NCBI RefSeq assembly: GCF_028551275.1
Contig: NZ_CP117025.1
Span: 186,001-250,000 of the forward strand
Direction: 5' to 3'
DNA: 64,000 bases
Source: Sphingomonas hankookensis
GTDB lineage: Bacteria > Pseudomonadota > Alphaproteobacteria > Sphingomonadales > Sphingomonadaceae
The translations under genes were made by a program, and so were the position numbers. The notes below the pieces were generated by a model. The model worked only from the letters and a program-made list of their open reading frames with translations. It did not search any database and was not told the origin of the DNA. Shown here piece by piece: positions 18,998 to 27,379 of this stretch; position 1 is the stretch's first letter; each line of letters begins with the position of its first letter.

Positions 18998-21409
18998 ATG
19001 GAAATTCAATTAGTAAGCCGCGGATGCGGTCAGGGCAAGACGCAAGCTGCCCTCAACATCATCGCGAACACAGCCGATCGCTTCGTCATGGCACAGCCGA
19101 GCCTACGTCTCGTTAACCAGAGCCATGCCGATCTCATGGGCAAGAACCCGGATGCTCGCTCACAGATCATCACCAGCGACACCAATGGCGGCGTCAGTCA
19201 GAGCATTCGTGCCGCGTTGTCGCGACCCGGCCTGCTCGCGCAGTCGCCCAACCTGCTGTTCGTAACGCATCAAGGCGTCATGGACCTTGACGGCGCGGAT
19301 CGCGGCGGTTGGAACCTGATTGTTGACGAAATCCCCAGCGCGACCGAACACCTGGAATATAAGCTGAAGCTGACCCGCCGATGGGTCGTTCGTCATCTGT
19401 CAATTCGGTCGGGGATCGGCGACAGCTACGAACTCGTCGTCAAGCCCGGTCATGTCGCGGACGTAGAAGCGATGATGCGCGACGCCGGGAAGGACACACT
19501 CGCGGCTGCCCTAGCTGATCTATGGCGCTTGCTGCTGAACCCGCATTACCGCGTGTACGTCACGAAGTCGGAATGGCTGAACGCCGGTCAGACTGCGCGC
19601 GGCGATGTCGAACTCAACGCCCATGCGATCCTACAACCCAGCATCTTCGCCGGTTGGAAGTCGGTCACGCTGATGGGTGCCAACGCCCGCGCAAGCCGCC
19701 TCGTTCAGATTTGGTCGCAGATGGGCGTTACCTTCTCTGCGCATCCCGATATCGAGGATATGGCGCACGACGAGCGCACGGGAATGCGGCTGACGGTTCG
19801 TTACATGACGAATAAGCCATGGACGCGCGACCTTCGCGAACGCAGGCTCGGACGCAACGGCTTCCGCGACATGGTGCAGAAGCTAACCCCCAGCCTGCCC
19901 GACGATTATATCTGGACCGCGAACAACGCCGACAGCGGCAAGGTCGAACAGATCATGGTTGGTCGAAAACTGCCGCCGGTATCCCATGGCCTGAACGCCT
20001 ACCGGAACGTCAACGCAGCGGTCAGCTTCGGCAGCTTCAACGACGACCTCGCTCATGCACGCTTCCTAACCGATGCGTACCAGCTTTCCGACGAGGATCT
20101 ATTTCGCAGCCGTGCCGGAGAAATGATCTACCAGATGGTCATGCGTACTTCGCTGCGCATGGAAGGCCAACATGAACCCGTGAGCGCGTTTGTGCCGGAT
20201 TGGCGTACCGCCGAGTTTCTTGGCGAATTGCTGCCAGGCGCCCGCGTTGAATACCTTGACCTTGGCATCGAGGAATTGCGGGGGGCAAAGCCCCGTTTCC
20301 GTATCGCTACCACATCGGCCGAGCGCAAAGCCAAGACGCTAGCCAAGCAAGCGGCAGCGGTTGAGCGGAGCAATGAATTACTAGATATGCACCGAATGGC
20401 CAGTGGCACGCTCGTCGGGCTGGGTCCGGTCATTGTAACCAGCAAGGCCGTGGTAGCAACGCGGGATATCGAGAGCCACGCGCTGCCAGACTGGAATGCG
20501 CTGCGTGATCTTCTCGAAAGCGATCGGCATCGGAAGCTGCCAAAGGAGCAAGCCGGTTTGATCGTCGGCTCGCTCGTGGACCCAGACGCCGTAGAGGAAA
20601 GCGTCGCGGGACTGGCGAACGTTGTCTATACGCAGATGGCCTGGATGGACATCGACGACGGCGACATTTCGCCGGAACAGGCTTCGCGCTTGCTTGGTGA
20701 CGTCAAGCACCTCGTTTACTCCAGCTACAACAACGGCAAGGTGCAGGGAAGGCATCGTTTCCGCATCGTCGTACCGTTGGATAAGCCGGTCGATGCATCG
20801 ACCTATCGGGCGATTTGGCAGGTACTGGCGGACCGCTTTGCCGGGGTAGGATACTGGGTGCCGGAGAAGGCCGGTGAGGAGGTGCCGAGTAACCGACCAG
20901 TCAGCGGCCTGGACTACAGCAAGTGCAAGGTCAGCGACTTTATGTACCGCCCGGTGCGAACCGCACTGCGGGACCGCAACGTCTGGATTGATCGCTGGGA
21001 GTTGCCGATACTGTCGGTCGACGCATTCGCGGACGCTATCACCGACGACGAAGAGGACATGCTCGACCTCTGGCTCGAAGAACGAAAGGCAAAGGAAGTC
21101 GCAGCGGAAGCCATCTTCCGCGACGTACCCGATCTGCTGCAAATGTATCGCGCTCAGGCAGCCGAAGCTTTGAAGCGTGATGCGCTGGCGCGTGTTGCCG
21201 AAGAGTTTGCTGCCATCCCCGCAGGCGGCATGAACCAGAATCTATATCGACTGGCGAAATGGCTGGTGGCGAGCGGTTACACGCCAGACGAGATGTACGC
21301 CGAGTTGGGCGCGCTGCTGAACGCTCGCCCCGGTGGCAAGGCGCACATGACCGATCTCAAGGCAATCCGAGACGATGCTGCTCGCGGAAAGATGAAGGTG
21401 TCGCGTTGA
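18998..21409 (+). CDS. Phage helicase-primase-like replication protein
   Basis: 803 residues. The N-terminus starts at once with Walker A (GCGQGKT, residues 9-15) and has a Walker B-like IVDEIPSATE (Asp110-Glu111), as in superfamily 2 helicases and origin-binding proteins. The middle is unassigned. Residues about 545-640 look like an archaeo-eukaryotic primase palm: MAWMDIDDGDIS gives the two Asp, and HLVYSSYNNGKVQGRHRFRIVVPLDKPV gives the strand with the conserved Ser and Arg-Phe-Arg. The C-terminus (GGMNQNLYRLAKWLVASGYTPDEMY) resembles the helical end of primase-helicase proteins. Likely role: opening and priming phage DNA. The GAGGT before ATG 18998 sets the start. It overlaps the next gene by 4 bases. 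Confidence 0.7.
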   Translation: MEIQLVSRGCGQGKTQAALNIIANTADRFVMAQPSLRLVNQSHADLMGKNPDARSQIITSDTNGGVSQSIRAALSRPGLLAQSPNLLFVTHQGVMDLDGADRGGWNLIVDEIPSATEHLEYKLKLTRRWVVRHLSIRSGIGDSYELVVKPGHVADVEAMMRDAGKDTLAAALADLWRLLLNPHYRVYVTKSEWLNAGQTARGDVELNAHAILQPSIFAGWKSVTLMGANARASRLVQIWSQMGVTFSAHPDIEDMAHDERTGMRLTVRYMTNKPWTRDLRERRLGRNGFRDMVQKLTPSLPDDYIWTANNADSGKVEQIMVGRKLPPVSHGLNAYRNVNAAVSFGSFNDDLAHARFLTDAYQLSDEDLFRSRAGEMIYQMVMRTSLRMEGQHEPVSAFVPDWRTAEFLGELLPGARVEYLDLGIEELRGAKPRFRIATTSAERKAKTLAKQAAAVERSNELLDMHRMASGTLVGLGPVIVTSKAVVATRDIESHALPDWNALRDLLESDRHRKLPKEQAGLIVGSLVDPDAVEESVAGLANVVYTQMAWMDIDDGDISPEQASRLLGDVKHLVYSSYNNGKVQGRHRFRIVVPLDKPVDASTYRAIWQVLADRFAGVGYWVPEKAGEEVPSNRPVSGLDYSKCKVSDFMYRPVRTALRDRNVWIDRWELPILSVDAFADAITDDEEDMLDLWLEERKAKEVAAEAIFRDVPDLLQMYRAQAAEALKRDALARVAEEFAAIPAGGMNQNLYRLAKWLVASGYTPDEMYAELGALLNARPGGKAHMTDLKAIRDDAARGKMKVSR

Positions 21410-21627
21410 GGGAGTATGTGGATTTTCACGACGACGAGGGCTATCGCGCTTGTCTGACCAGCGACGACGGCGAACTCTTGGTTGAGTTTGCAGCATGGCT
21501 GGATGCCAACGGCATCAAGTACACGCATGATATGGTTGCCGCCGACGGGGAATTTTCCGTTTTTACCGACTGGGTGACGGATCGGCGCAAGGCAACCTTA
21601 CTCAAGCTGACGTGGGGTGGTCGGTGA
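21406..21627 (+). CDS. Small phage protein with C-terminal LLKL motif
   Basis: 73 residues from a TTG start in a TTGA overlap with the replication gene (GTG 21417 is an alternative). Acidic N-terminus (REYVDFHDDEGYRACLTSDDGE). The C-terminus RRKATLLKLTWGGR resembles the end of the next gene (QAVLFKLAWVE) and of the 47745-48017 protein (NTALLLKLALN). I know similar short endings in other phage small proteins but no function for them. Confidence 0.55.
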   Translation: MREYVDFHDDEGYRACLTSDDGELLVEFAAWLDANGIKYTHDMVAADGEFSVFTDWVTDRRKATLLKLTWGGR

Positions 21628-21893
21628 CGACGACCTTCATCATACCCCACGATAGGGTCATAGAAGCCCAGAGAAGCCTCTACAGCACCGGCGAGGGTGT
21701 TTGGGCACGCTGGATTAACCCCTACACGGGACGGCCTCTAAGCCAGGAAAATGCCGCTCTTGCGCAGCGGTTGTTGGGCAAAGAGGATATTGTTTCGCGG
21801 TCGGCGCTAAAGCTGATCCGAAAGGCAGCGCTGATGGTCATGTTCGACGATGCCGATCAGGCCGTACTTTTCAAACTTGCTTGGGTTGAATGA
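21624..21893 (+). CDS. Small phage protein with C-terminal LFKL motif
   Basis: 89 residues. The GTG at 21624 overlaps the upstream stop (GTGA). It has a mixed N-terminus (TTTFIIPHDRVIEAQRSLY) and ends in FDDADQAVLFKLAWVE, related to the neighbouring 73-residue protein. These two genes look like co-translated partners of the helicase-primase. No function assigned. Confidence 0.55.
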   Translation: MTTTFIIPHDRVIEAQRSLYSTGEGVWARWINPYTGRPLSQENAALAQRLLGKEDIVSRSALKLIRKAALMVMFDDADQAVLFKLAWVE

Positions 21894-22137
21894 CGAGCAG
21901 GCGAAGCGGGTTTTAGGGCCGTAGGGCATCGGAAGTCGCAATGGCTTCCCCGGATAGCCCAAAGCCCGCAAAGGCGCTCAGCGGGCGGCTACGGGGTGTT
22001 GGCGGGTCTTTACGTCCCCCACCTCGCGGATGGACTGGCTGAACTGTTCCGCCAACCGTCGATGGAACGGTCTGGTAAGCGGCAGCTATGCGCGCATCCG
22101 TAGGTTTTTACTCCATCATGTAACACGCCTCGGCCCA
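21894..22137. other. Gene-free stretch between convergent genes
   Basis: No supportable gene. One hairpin is visible, GCCCGC / GCGGGC around AAAGGCGCTCA near 21964-21988, and a second, GTTCC / GGAAC, near 22047-22069. The first could terminate the rightward replication operon, although no T-run follows. Confidence 0.4.
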
Positions 22138-22443
22138 TTATAACGGGCGGTTGAGCAACGATTGCCGGGCCTCATCATACTCTTCATCGGTCACCACGCC
22201 CTCGTCGCGAAGCTTTTTCCACTTTGCTAGCTCGTCGGCCACGGAGTAGGTTTTTAAATTATCGCGCTTGAAAATCGGTGTGGAAGACGGTCGAACGTTG
22301 CGACGATCGGATACCTGCTTCGCTTTGTTCCGAAACCAAGGGAATGTTAGGTCCGGCCATTTTTCTGTGGGTATCATCGCGATGATGATCGCGATGCCAG
22401 CACATGCGCCAACGACCGCAAGATACTCACCAGTAGTCGTCAT
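22138..22443 (-). CDS. Membrane-anchored SHOCT-domain protein
   Basis: 101 residues. A membrane segment (LAVVGACAGIAIIIAMIP) occupies residues 8-25, then a basic linker. The C-terminal part is a SHOCT domain: VADELAKWKKLRDEGVVTDEEYDEARQSLL matches the short C-terminal helix-turn-helix hairpin pattern (EL.KLK.L.D.GVIT.EEFE..K..LL). SHOCT proteins often help oligomerise envelope proteins. In the prophage it belongs to a cluster of membrane and exported genes (22138-25242) that look like lysogeny cargo. Confidence 0.75.
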   Translation of the reverse strand: MTTTGEYLAVVGACAGIAIIIAMIPTEKWPDLTFPWFRNKAKQVSDRRNVRPSSTPIFKRDNLKTYSVADELAKWKKLRDEGVVTDEEYDEARQSLLNRPL

Positions 22444-22508
22444 CTATACCAGCCCTCCAATATTGCTTTGTTCGCTGGCCTGGTCATTGGCAGGCACTAC
22501 AGCATTAT

Positions 22509-23075
22509 TCATTTGAATGGGTCTTTTGGGATATGCGAAAAGCGGTCGCGCTCGCGCTGTTTAGCTGCTTCGTCATTTTTAACGTAGGCCCAGCAACGGT
22601 TGAAAGCTTGAACGGCTGCACTCGAACCGTCGAGCGAAAGGCTATCAACAGTCGTATCCCCCTTTTTGATGCGAAAATTGGTACTTTTTGCAAAGTTTGG
22701 CAGAAAATCTTCTGCTGGAAATGCGGCCGAGAAGCCTTTCCTAATGCCGTCTTGATACCCAGACGCGCTTCGATCGTAGTAATAGTCGCCCATGTGGTAT
22801 GATAGCTCGTAATCCTCGCTATCCTTTATCGACCAATTGTAGTTGGTTACTATTACCACTACCAGCACGGGATTCTTCAGGCTTCGAACTACGCTTAGTT
22901 CGGTATCTCCTGCGCCCTCGTACTCTTCTGACATTATACACGCGCCGGTATTTGCAGTTTCTGCGTCACTCTCCCGCGCCACGATATCGAAGCCCCCGAC
23001 CGTTCCGAAATCGCGTGCTGATAGAGCGGCCGATGCAGATGCGATCAGCCCCACTGCGACTATTGCTCGCTTCAT
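22509..23075 (-). CDS. Exported hypothetical protein (prophage cargo)
   Basis: 188 residues with a clear signal peptide (MKRAIVAVGLIASASAALSA). The mature part has two Cys (GACIMSEEYE and FNRCWAY) that could form a disulfide, and an alternating strand pattern (NPVLVVVIVTNYNWSIKD). A longer upstream frame (to 23216) lacks a Shine-Dalgarno and a signal. It is divergent from the 23210 membrane protein, with promoters probably in the 135 bases between. Probably periplasmic; family unknown. Confidence 0.65.
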   Translation of the reverse strand: MKRAIVAVGLIASASAALSARDFGTVGGFDIVARESDAETANTGACIMSEEYEGAGDTELSVVRSLKNPVLVVVIVTNYNWSIKDSEDYELSYHMGDYYYDRSASGYQDGIRKGFSAAFPAEDFLPNFAKSTNFRIKKGDTTVDSLSLDGSSAAVQAFNRCWAYVKNDEAAKQRERDRFSHIPKDPFK

Positions 23076-23209
23076 CGTCCCCCACTCACCTTCCGCTGCG
23101 TTCTCTGCTTCATGGCTTAGTAACTTGCTGAGCTGCAAGGTTGATCGCACCGGGAAAGTACGCAATCCTTCACGGAACGGGTCCGTTTTGATCCGAACTG
23201 GGGGCTTTG

Positions 23210-24211
23210 ATGACAACCACGAGGAATTTTGCGCTGGCAGGGGCAGCGCTACTGATCGTTGGCCTTTTCTGCCCGATCGTAACGGTACCCATTCTTGGCA
23301 ACGTCAACTTGTTCAACGACGGGACGAGCCTGACGGCGCTTGCTCTACTAGCATTGGCCGTCGTTGGCGGAGCGGTTGCGCTGAACGGTCGTGAGCGTGA
23401 CACCTTCTGGCCCGGCGTCGCGGCATCCGTGCTGCTCGTCTATCATTTCGCCGTACTCCAATACCGTTTATCCCAAATGCGGAACAGCATGGATCAACTG
23501 AAGGACAACCCATTCGCTGGCATTGCTAAAGCGGCAGTCGGAACAATTCAGTTACAATGGGGCTGGTTGGTCCTTGCCGCTGGTGCGGGCCTGCTGATTT
23601 ACGCTGCCGTTCAGGCCCGCAAAGAGGCCAGCGAGCCTGCGACCAATGCCCCCGATAGCGCCAGCAGAACGATCTCTTCTGTCTCAGCTTTACTTGCCGT
23701 AGCGGTCATCGGATGGACGCTGTACGTCGATAATTTCAAAGGTGCAGGTAACAGCGCCGTCGCTGGCGATGCCACGTCTGCCAGCGCTGAGACTGGTGCG
23801 AGCGACATGTCTGGCTCAACCGCTAGTGGTCCCAGCCCCGAGGAGGGGGCATACATCCGCGACAACCTGCGAGTGTATGATTTGAAGGCGAAATATTACG
23901 ATAGTATTTTGGATGGTCGGATACCTGGAGTAGACTTCAAGCTTAAGAATTCTGGAGATCGCACGCTCGACCGCGTTACGGTCAAAGTCGTTTTTCAAGA
24001 TGCTCTCGGCAAAGCAATCGCTGAGGAAGAGTACAACCCTGTCTGGGTAATTGAGAATAGCTATTCTAGCGACAACAACACCCCGCTTCGGCCAAACTAT
24101 ATCTGGCAAAATGAGAAAGACAAGTTTTATAGCGCTAAGAGCGTCCCATCAGAGTGGGCCACCGGTAAGGTGACTGCAACGATAACGCATATAGAATTCG
24201 CTTCGAAGTAG
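23210..24211 (+). CDS. Membrane protein with extracytoplasmic C-terminal domain (prophage cargo)
   Basis: 333 residues. Four or five membrane segments are visible: NFALAGAALLIVGLFCPIV, SLTALALLALAVVGGAVAL, WPGVAASVLLVYHFAVLQY, WGWLVLAAGAGLLIYAAV and ISSVSALLAVAVIGWTLYV. A Ser/Ala/Gly-rich linker leads to a domain of about 115 residues (VYDLKAKYYDSILDGRIPG, VDFKLKNSGDRTLDRVTVKVVF). The last part resembles FxLYD-type beta domains, with VDFKLKNSGDRTL as the telling strand. The start is ATG 23210 with a GGGGG upstream. Role unknown; perhaps sensing or altering the host envelope. Confidence 0.65.
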   Translation: MTTTRNFALAGAALLIVGLFCPIVTVPILGNVNLFNDGTSLTALALLALAVVGGAVALNGRERDTFWPGVAASVLLVYHFAVLQYRLSQMRNSMDQLKDNPFAGIAKAAVGTIQLQWGWLVLAAGAGLLIYAAVQARKEASEPATNAPDSASRTISSVSALLAVAVIGWTLYVDNFKGAGNSAVAGDATSASAETGASDMSGSTASGPSPEEGAYIRDNLRVYDLKAKYYDSILDGRIPGVDFKLKNSGDRTLDRVTVKVVFQDALGKAIAEEEYNPVWVIENSYSSDNNTPLRPNYIWQNEKDKFYSAKSVPSEWATGKVTATITHIEFASK

Positions 24212-24220
24212 TAGGGTCGC

Positions 24221-24853
24221 ATGTGTAATCGAGCGCGATACGACGGCGAGCCGGAAACGATCTTCGGATCGGCTAAGAAGCTATTCGGCGAGCGTCCCCT
24301 CGATAATCGGTTCGATCCGAAGGAACTGCGCCCCAAAGGCCGTGCCTACGTGATCCGCGAACAGGACGGTGAGCGCGCTTGGGACGTGATGGCATGGGAC
24401 GTTCTGGGTGGCCAAGCGAAATGGCCGATGACGAACGTCCGGCAGTTACACCTGCCGCAATGGCGCAAGCTGGCTAGCAATCCGGCGAACCGATGCCTGA
24501 TCCCCCTGACCGAGTTTTGCGAATGGACGCCTGAGCCAATAAACTTGAACGACGGACGCAAGCCGCTGAAGGGAGAGATGTGGTTTCAGGTTACGGACCA
24601 ACCGGTGTTCGCTGTCGCCGGGTTCTGGCAGCAAACCGCCGAAGGTAACAGCTTCACGATGGTTACGTGCGACGCGAACGACCTTGTGAAGCCAATCCAC
24701 CCCAAGGCCATGATAACGATCCTAGAACCCAAGGATGCGGAAGTGTGGCTGCGGGGGTCGTATGACGAGGTGGCCGCATTGCAGCGACCATACGATGCGG
24801 CAAAAATGACAGTGCGCGGACCGGTGTTTCCTACCCGAGCAGGAAGTATGTAA
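24221..24853 (+). CDS. SRAP-domain protein (YedK/HMCES family)
   Basis: 210 residues. It begins MCNRARY, so Cys2 becomes the N-terminal residue that links covalently to abasic sites in single-stranded DNA. Other family marks: EFCEWTPEPINLN with the active-site Glu, FAVAGFW, FTMVTCDANDLVKPIHPKAM (His of the HxRMP motif; here HPKAM instead of H.RMP), and a tail DAEVWLRG. SRAP proteins shield abasic lesions during replication and are linked to the SOS response. It lies 10 bases after the membrane protein gene. A phage copy may protect replicating phage DNA. The altered motif leaves peptidase/ligase chemistry uncertain. Confidence 0.9.
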   Translation: MCNRARYDGEPETIFGSAKKLFGERPLDNRFDPKELRPKGRAYVIREQDGERAWDVMAWDVLGGQAKWPMTNVRQLHLPQWRKLASNPANRCLIPLTEFCEWTPEPINLNDGRKPLKGEMWFQVTDQPVFAVAGFWQQTAEGNSFTMVTCDANDLVKPIHPKAMITILEPKDAEVWLRGSYDEVAALQRPYDAAKMTVRGPVFPTRAGSM

Positions 24854-24855
24854 CA

Positions 24856-25242
24856 GTGAACCACCGATGCATGGTAGCCGCGCTCTGCCTGACCCTAATA
24901 GGATGTTCCGCTGCGGACGAAGGACCGCCGCTCCCTAAATTTGAAGCTCCCTATGTCGTAGATCGTTCTGTAAGGCAGCAATTAAGTCGCGAACCCGATC
25001 GTGCTATTGCTTGGAACGCTACGATAAAGACTTGCGTGGCTGGTATGCAGGCCCAACGCGAGATTGGTATGTTCGATGATTACGACGTGACTGATGGAGT
25101 AATTGAGAGTTACTGCGACTGCGTTGCTGATGAGGCCTATAGAAATAAGACGACGAAAGAGGTTGCTCAAATGAACGTGAACCCCGAGAGCGGAATGTGT
25201 CGCCGCTACTACAGGCCAGTAGCGCAAAGCGAAATTAAATAG
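24856..25242 (+). CDS. Small lipoprotein (prophage cargo)
   Basis: 128 residues from GTG 24856, which has AGGAAG upstream (ATG 24871 is possible). The signal ends in a lipobox, LTLIGCSAAD, so the mature Cys would be lipidated. The mature domain has further Cys residues (KTCVAGMQ, SYCDCVADEAY, GMCRRYY) likely to form disulfides. It follows the SRAP gene after 2 bases. Surface lipoproteins in prophages sometimes block superinfection, but nothing here proves that. Confidence 0.7.
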   Translation: MNHRCMVAALCLTLIGCSAADEGPPLPKFEAPYVVDRSVRQQLSREPDRAIAWNATIKTCVAGMQAQREIGMFDDYDVTDGVIESYCDCVADEAYRNKTTKEVAQMNVNPESGMCRRYYRPVAQSEIK

Positions 25243-25244
25243 AT

Positions 25245-25574
25245 TTAGGATCGCGAAGGGGTCTGGATAACGGTCTTTGACACAACCCTATCGGAACGTG
25301 GAGCCAATTCGATCTGATAGCCGAGGTATCCTACAACTGCGACCAATGCCGTAACGGCGATCTTGAGATAGCTGCCGAGGCGTTGCGCGCCAGCCAGCTC
25401 GCCCGCTCGCTTGACCTCAGCGGTTTCCAAAGCGGTCACACGGGCGTCGAGGGTTTCCGCACGACGATCGAACGCATCGAGCCGCTGATTGATCGTTGCG
25501 AAGCCGTCCGTGACGCGCTGATCCAAACGGATCAGAAGGTCACGCATATCCTGAGGGATCGCTGGATCAGCCAT
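25245..25574 (-). CDS. XhlA-like coiled-coil membrane protein (lysis module)
   Basis: 109 residues. A long heptad-type coil (DLLIRLDQRVTDGFATINQR through ALETAEVKRAGEL) is followed by one membrane segment (YLKIAVTALVAVVGYLGYQ) and a short tail. That is the layout of haemolysin XhlA-type prophage proteins that work with holins. Start ATG 25574 overlaps the stop of the holin gene by 8 bases. It closes the leftward tail-lysis operon. Confidence 0.65.
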   Translation of the reverse strand: MADPAIPQDMRDLLIRLDQRVTDGFATINQRLDAFDRRAETLDARVTALETAEVKRAGELAGAQRLGSYLKIAVTALVAVVGYLGYQIELAPRSDRVVSKTVIQTPSRS

Positions 25575-25755
25575 TGGCGTCACCGTCAGGCGCAACGACG
25601 AGCAGCGCCAGCCCCATGAGTGCCGCGATGACCTCCAAGTGTTCGGCTGCGATCGACATGCCGAGCGTACCGGCTAGCGTCACGAGAGCCACGCGGGTTG
25701 AACGTTCCGTTAGGCGACGCTGCGCATAAGCGAGGATGGTACGGAGGTTTGCCAT
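25567..25755 (-). CDS. Small holin-like membrane protein
   Basis: 62 residues with a basic N-terminus (LRTILAYAQRRLTERSTR) and two hydrophobic segments (VALVTLAGTLGMSIAA and LEVIAALMGLALLVVA). Size, charge and position after the tail spike and before the XhlA-like gene fit a class II holin. The ATG shares one base with the stop of the spike gene (TAATG). It would be the phage's own holin, distinct from the resident 3TM holin interrupted at attL. Confidence 0.65.
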   Translation of the reverse strand: MANLRTILAYAQRRLTERSTRVALVTLAGTLGMSIAAEHLEVIAALMGLALLVVAPDGDANG

Positions 25756-27107
25756 TAAAGCCCCCTTCCTGCCGCGAAGCCGCGAACGCGGATCGTTGCC
25801 GATACGGACGCGCCATTGATAGGTTTCGCAGATAGCTGAAGGTAGAAGAGGTTGCTGTCGGCAGTCCAACGGGGCGTTCGCATTACGCCTGCCATGGCCT
25901 GCGAAGGCATCGCATCGGCCAAGTTAGCTGGCGGTGTCCCAAAGGCGCGGATTTGCTGTCCAGACCCGCTGTGGAAGATGTAAATTCCAATGCCGGACAG
26001 CCCGGCGGCACCTGCATCGACTTCAATCTCTGCGCAAGCCCGTAGAACATCGCCAATCGTGCTGTTCACAGCTTGGCGCAAAATCATCACATCGCCGGTT
26101 CCGGAAGCGGTGCCGGAAAGCGTAATTTGCTGCCAATCTTTCGACAGCGGACCATCGTCGTCGCTGTAGCTGCGGCCCGCGAAAGCTGTTGTCGAGACTT
26201 TGGAATAGGCGGCGCTGACGCCGCTACCCAACTGCGTTTGCCAGCCGCTAGCAAGCTGGCCGGTTGCGCCCGCTCCGAGCGTGCCGCCCGTCCCGGGGAA
26301 GTACGGGCTGTTCGAAATCATGGGTGCTGGATTAATACCTGCGACGCCCGCACGTTCAGCCTGACCAAATGGCAGCGCGCCTCCAAGCGGATAAAGTCGC
26401 CGCCATTCGCGCGCTAGAACGCGACCAACGGCGTAAGCCCCTGCCGTGGAAAGGTGCAGCCCGTCGATAGTGACGCCCGCCGCCGCCTGACCTTCGGCAC
26501 TGTTAAAGTCGGCAAGGATTGCAGGCGTATCGACAACGCGGATACCGCGCTGCCCGTGTAGCGTCAGCAGCCAGCGGTTGACCGCGTTCCAGTGATCAAG
26601 TTGCGGGCTGGCTGACGTGTTGGACAGGCGCATGTTCGTGTAAGCGGCTGCGCCATGCGGATAGTCTAGCAGGATGGTCAGCAACATGCCCGCGCCTACG
26701 ATCCGGTCGATGATCGCATTGAGGTTCGCGATCGACTGCGTAGCGGTCCATGCGTTGCGGTCATTGGCGCTTGGCGCGACCATCACGACATGCCCAACAC
26801 CGGTCGCCAGCAGCTTGTCGACGCGCGACATGAGGCCGGGATAGTCAATGCTGTTCCACGTCATCGGCCCAGTCCATTCGCCGTTGCGCGCCACCATGTC
26901 GGCAGGCTCAAGAACAGCGCGACCACCAGACAGGAAGTTGGCCCAGTGGACGGCACCGGTCGTCTGGGAGAATAGCATCGGGACATCGCCAGCGGCATTC
27001 ACGCCGGTAAAGTGCTGTGCCGCATGACTTGGCCCAAACACCGCGATGCGGTTGTTCGCAGGCATCACCGGGACGGTAGGCGCAGAGGGGATACGAACGA
27101 AGCCCAT
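25755..27107 (-). CDS. SGNH/GDSL hydrolase tail spike
   Basis: 450 residues. An SGNH esterase domain fills about residues 15-245: the nucleophile Ser sits in AVFGPSHAAQH, Asn in MVAPSANDRN, and the Asp-His pair in TIDGLHLSTAGAYAVG. The remaining 200 residues are beta-rich and Gly/Ser/Thr-rich (AFAGRSYSDDDGPLSKDWQQ, then a C-terminal beta sandwich). Such proteins deacetylate capsule or exopolysaccharide as receptor-binding spikes. The start shares a base with the preceding stop (27107). Sphingomonads make acylated gellan-type polymers, so a deacylase spike would be sensible, but this is inference. Confidence 0.75.
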   Translation of the reverse strand: MGFVRIPSAPTVPVMPANNRIAVFGPSHAAQHFTGVNAAGDVPMLFSQTTGAVHWANFLSGGRAVLEPADMVARNGEWTGPMTWNSIDYPGLMSRVDKLLATGVGHVVMVAPSANDRNAWTATQSIANLNAIIDRIVGAGMLLTILLDYPHGAAAYTNMRLSNTSASPQLDHWNAVNRWLLTLHGQRGIRVVDTPAILADFNSAEGQAAAGVTIDGLHLSTAGAYAVGRVLAREWRRLYPLGGALPFGQAERAGVAGINPAPMISNSPYFPGTGGTLGAGATGQLASGWQTQLGSGVSAAYSKVSTTAFAGRSYSDDDGPLSKDWQQITLSGTASGTGDVMILRQAVNSTIGDVLRACAEIEVDAGAAGLSGIGIYIFHSGSGQQIRAFGTPPANLADAMPSQAMAGVMRTPRWTADSNLFYLQLSAKPINGASVSATIRVRGFAAGRGL

Positions 27108-27370
27108 CAGTAGCAGCCTCGAATGTCTTGTGCCGTTGTCCCGCTCGCGAGAACCTTCACCACTTCAAAGGTCAGTTCTGCATAGGGTGGCAGGTTTGGA
27201 AAAATCTGAGGGGCTGTGTCTTCGCTACACTGGATCACAACCGTTCCACCGGACACTATAATGAGTGACTTCGTGGGGTCGATTCTTGCTGTATCACTGG
27301 GGGTGACTACTACACTTCGGCGAACAGGTGTCGCAGGAGTGTTCGGGAAGTATGCGGGAGAGTATGCCAT
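27107..27370 (-). CDS. Phage spike base protein (RCAP_Rcc01079-like)
   Basis: 87 residues with the pattern of the spike base family described from the Rhodobacter gene transfer agent: VVVTPSDTARIDPTKSLIIVSGGTVVIQ, then PYAELTFEVVKVLASGTTAQDI. A TAAATA box lies 6 bases before the ATG, with no normal Shine-Dalgarno at the right spacing. It sits between the lyase-fold protein and the SGNH spike, as expected for an adaptor of receptor-binding spikes. Confidence 0.7.
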   Translation of the reverse strand: MAYSPAYFPNTPATPVRRSVVVTPSDTARIDPTKSLIIVSGGTVVIQCSEDTAPQIFPNLPPYAELTFEVVKVLASGTTAQDIRGCY

Positions 27371-27379
27371 CGCATTTAT

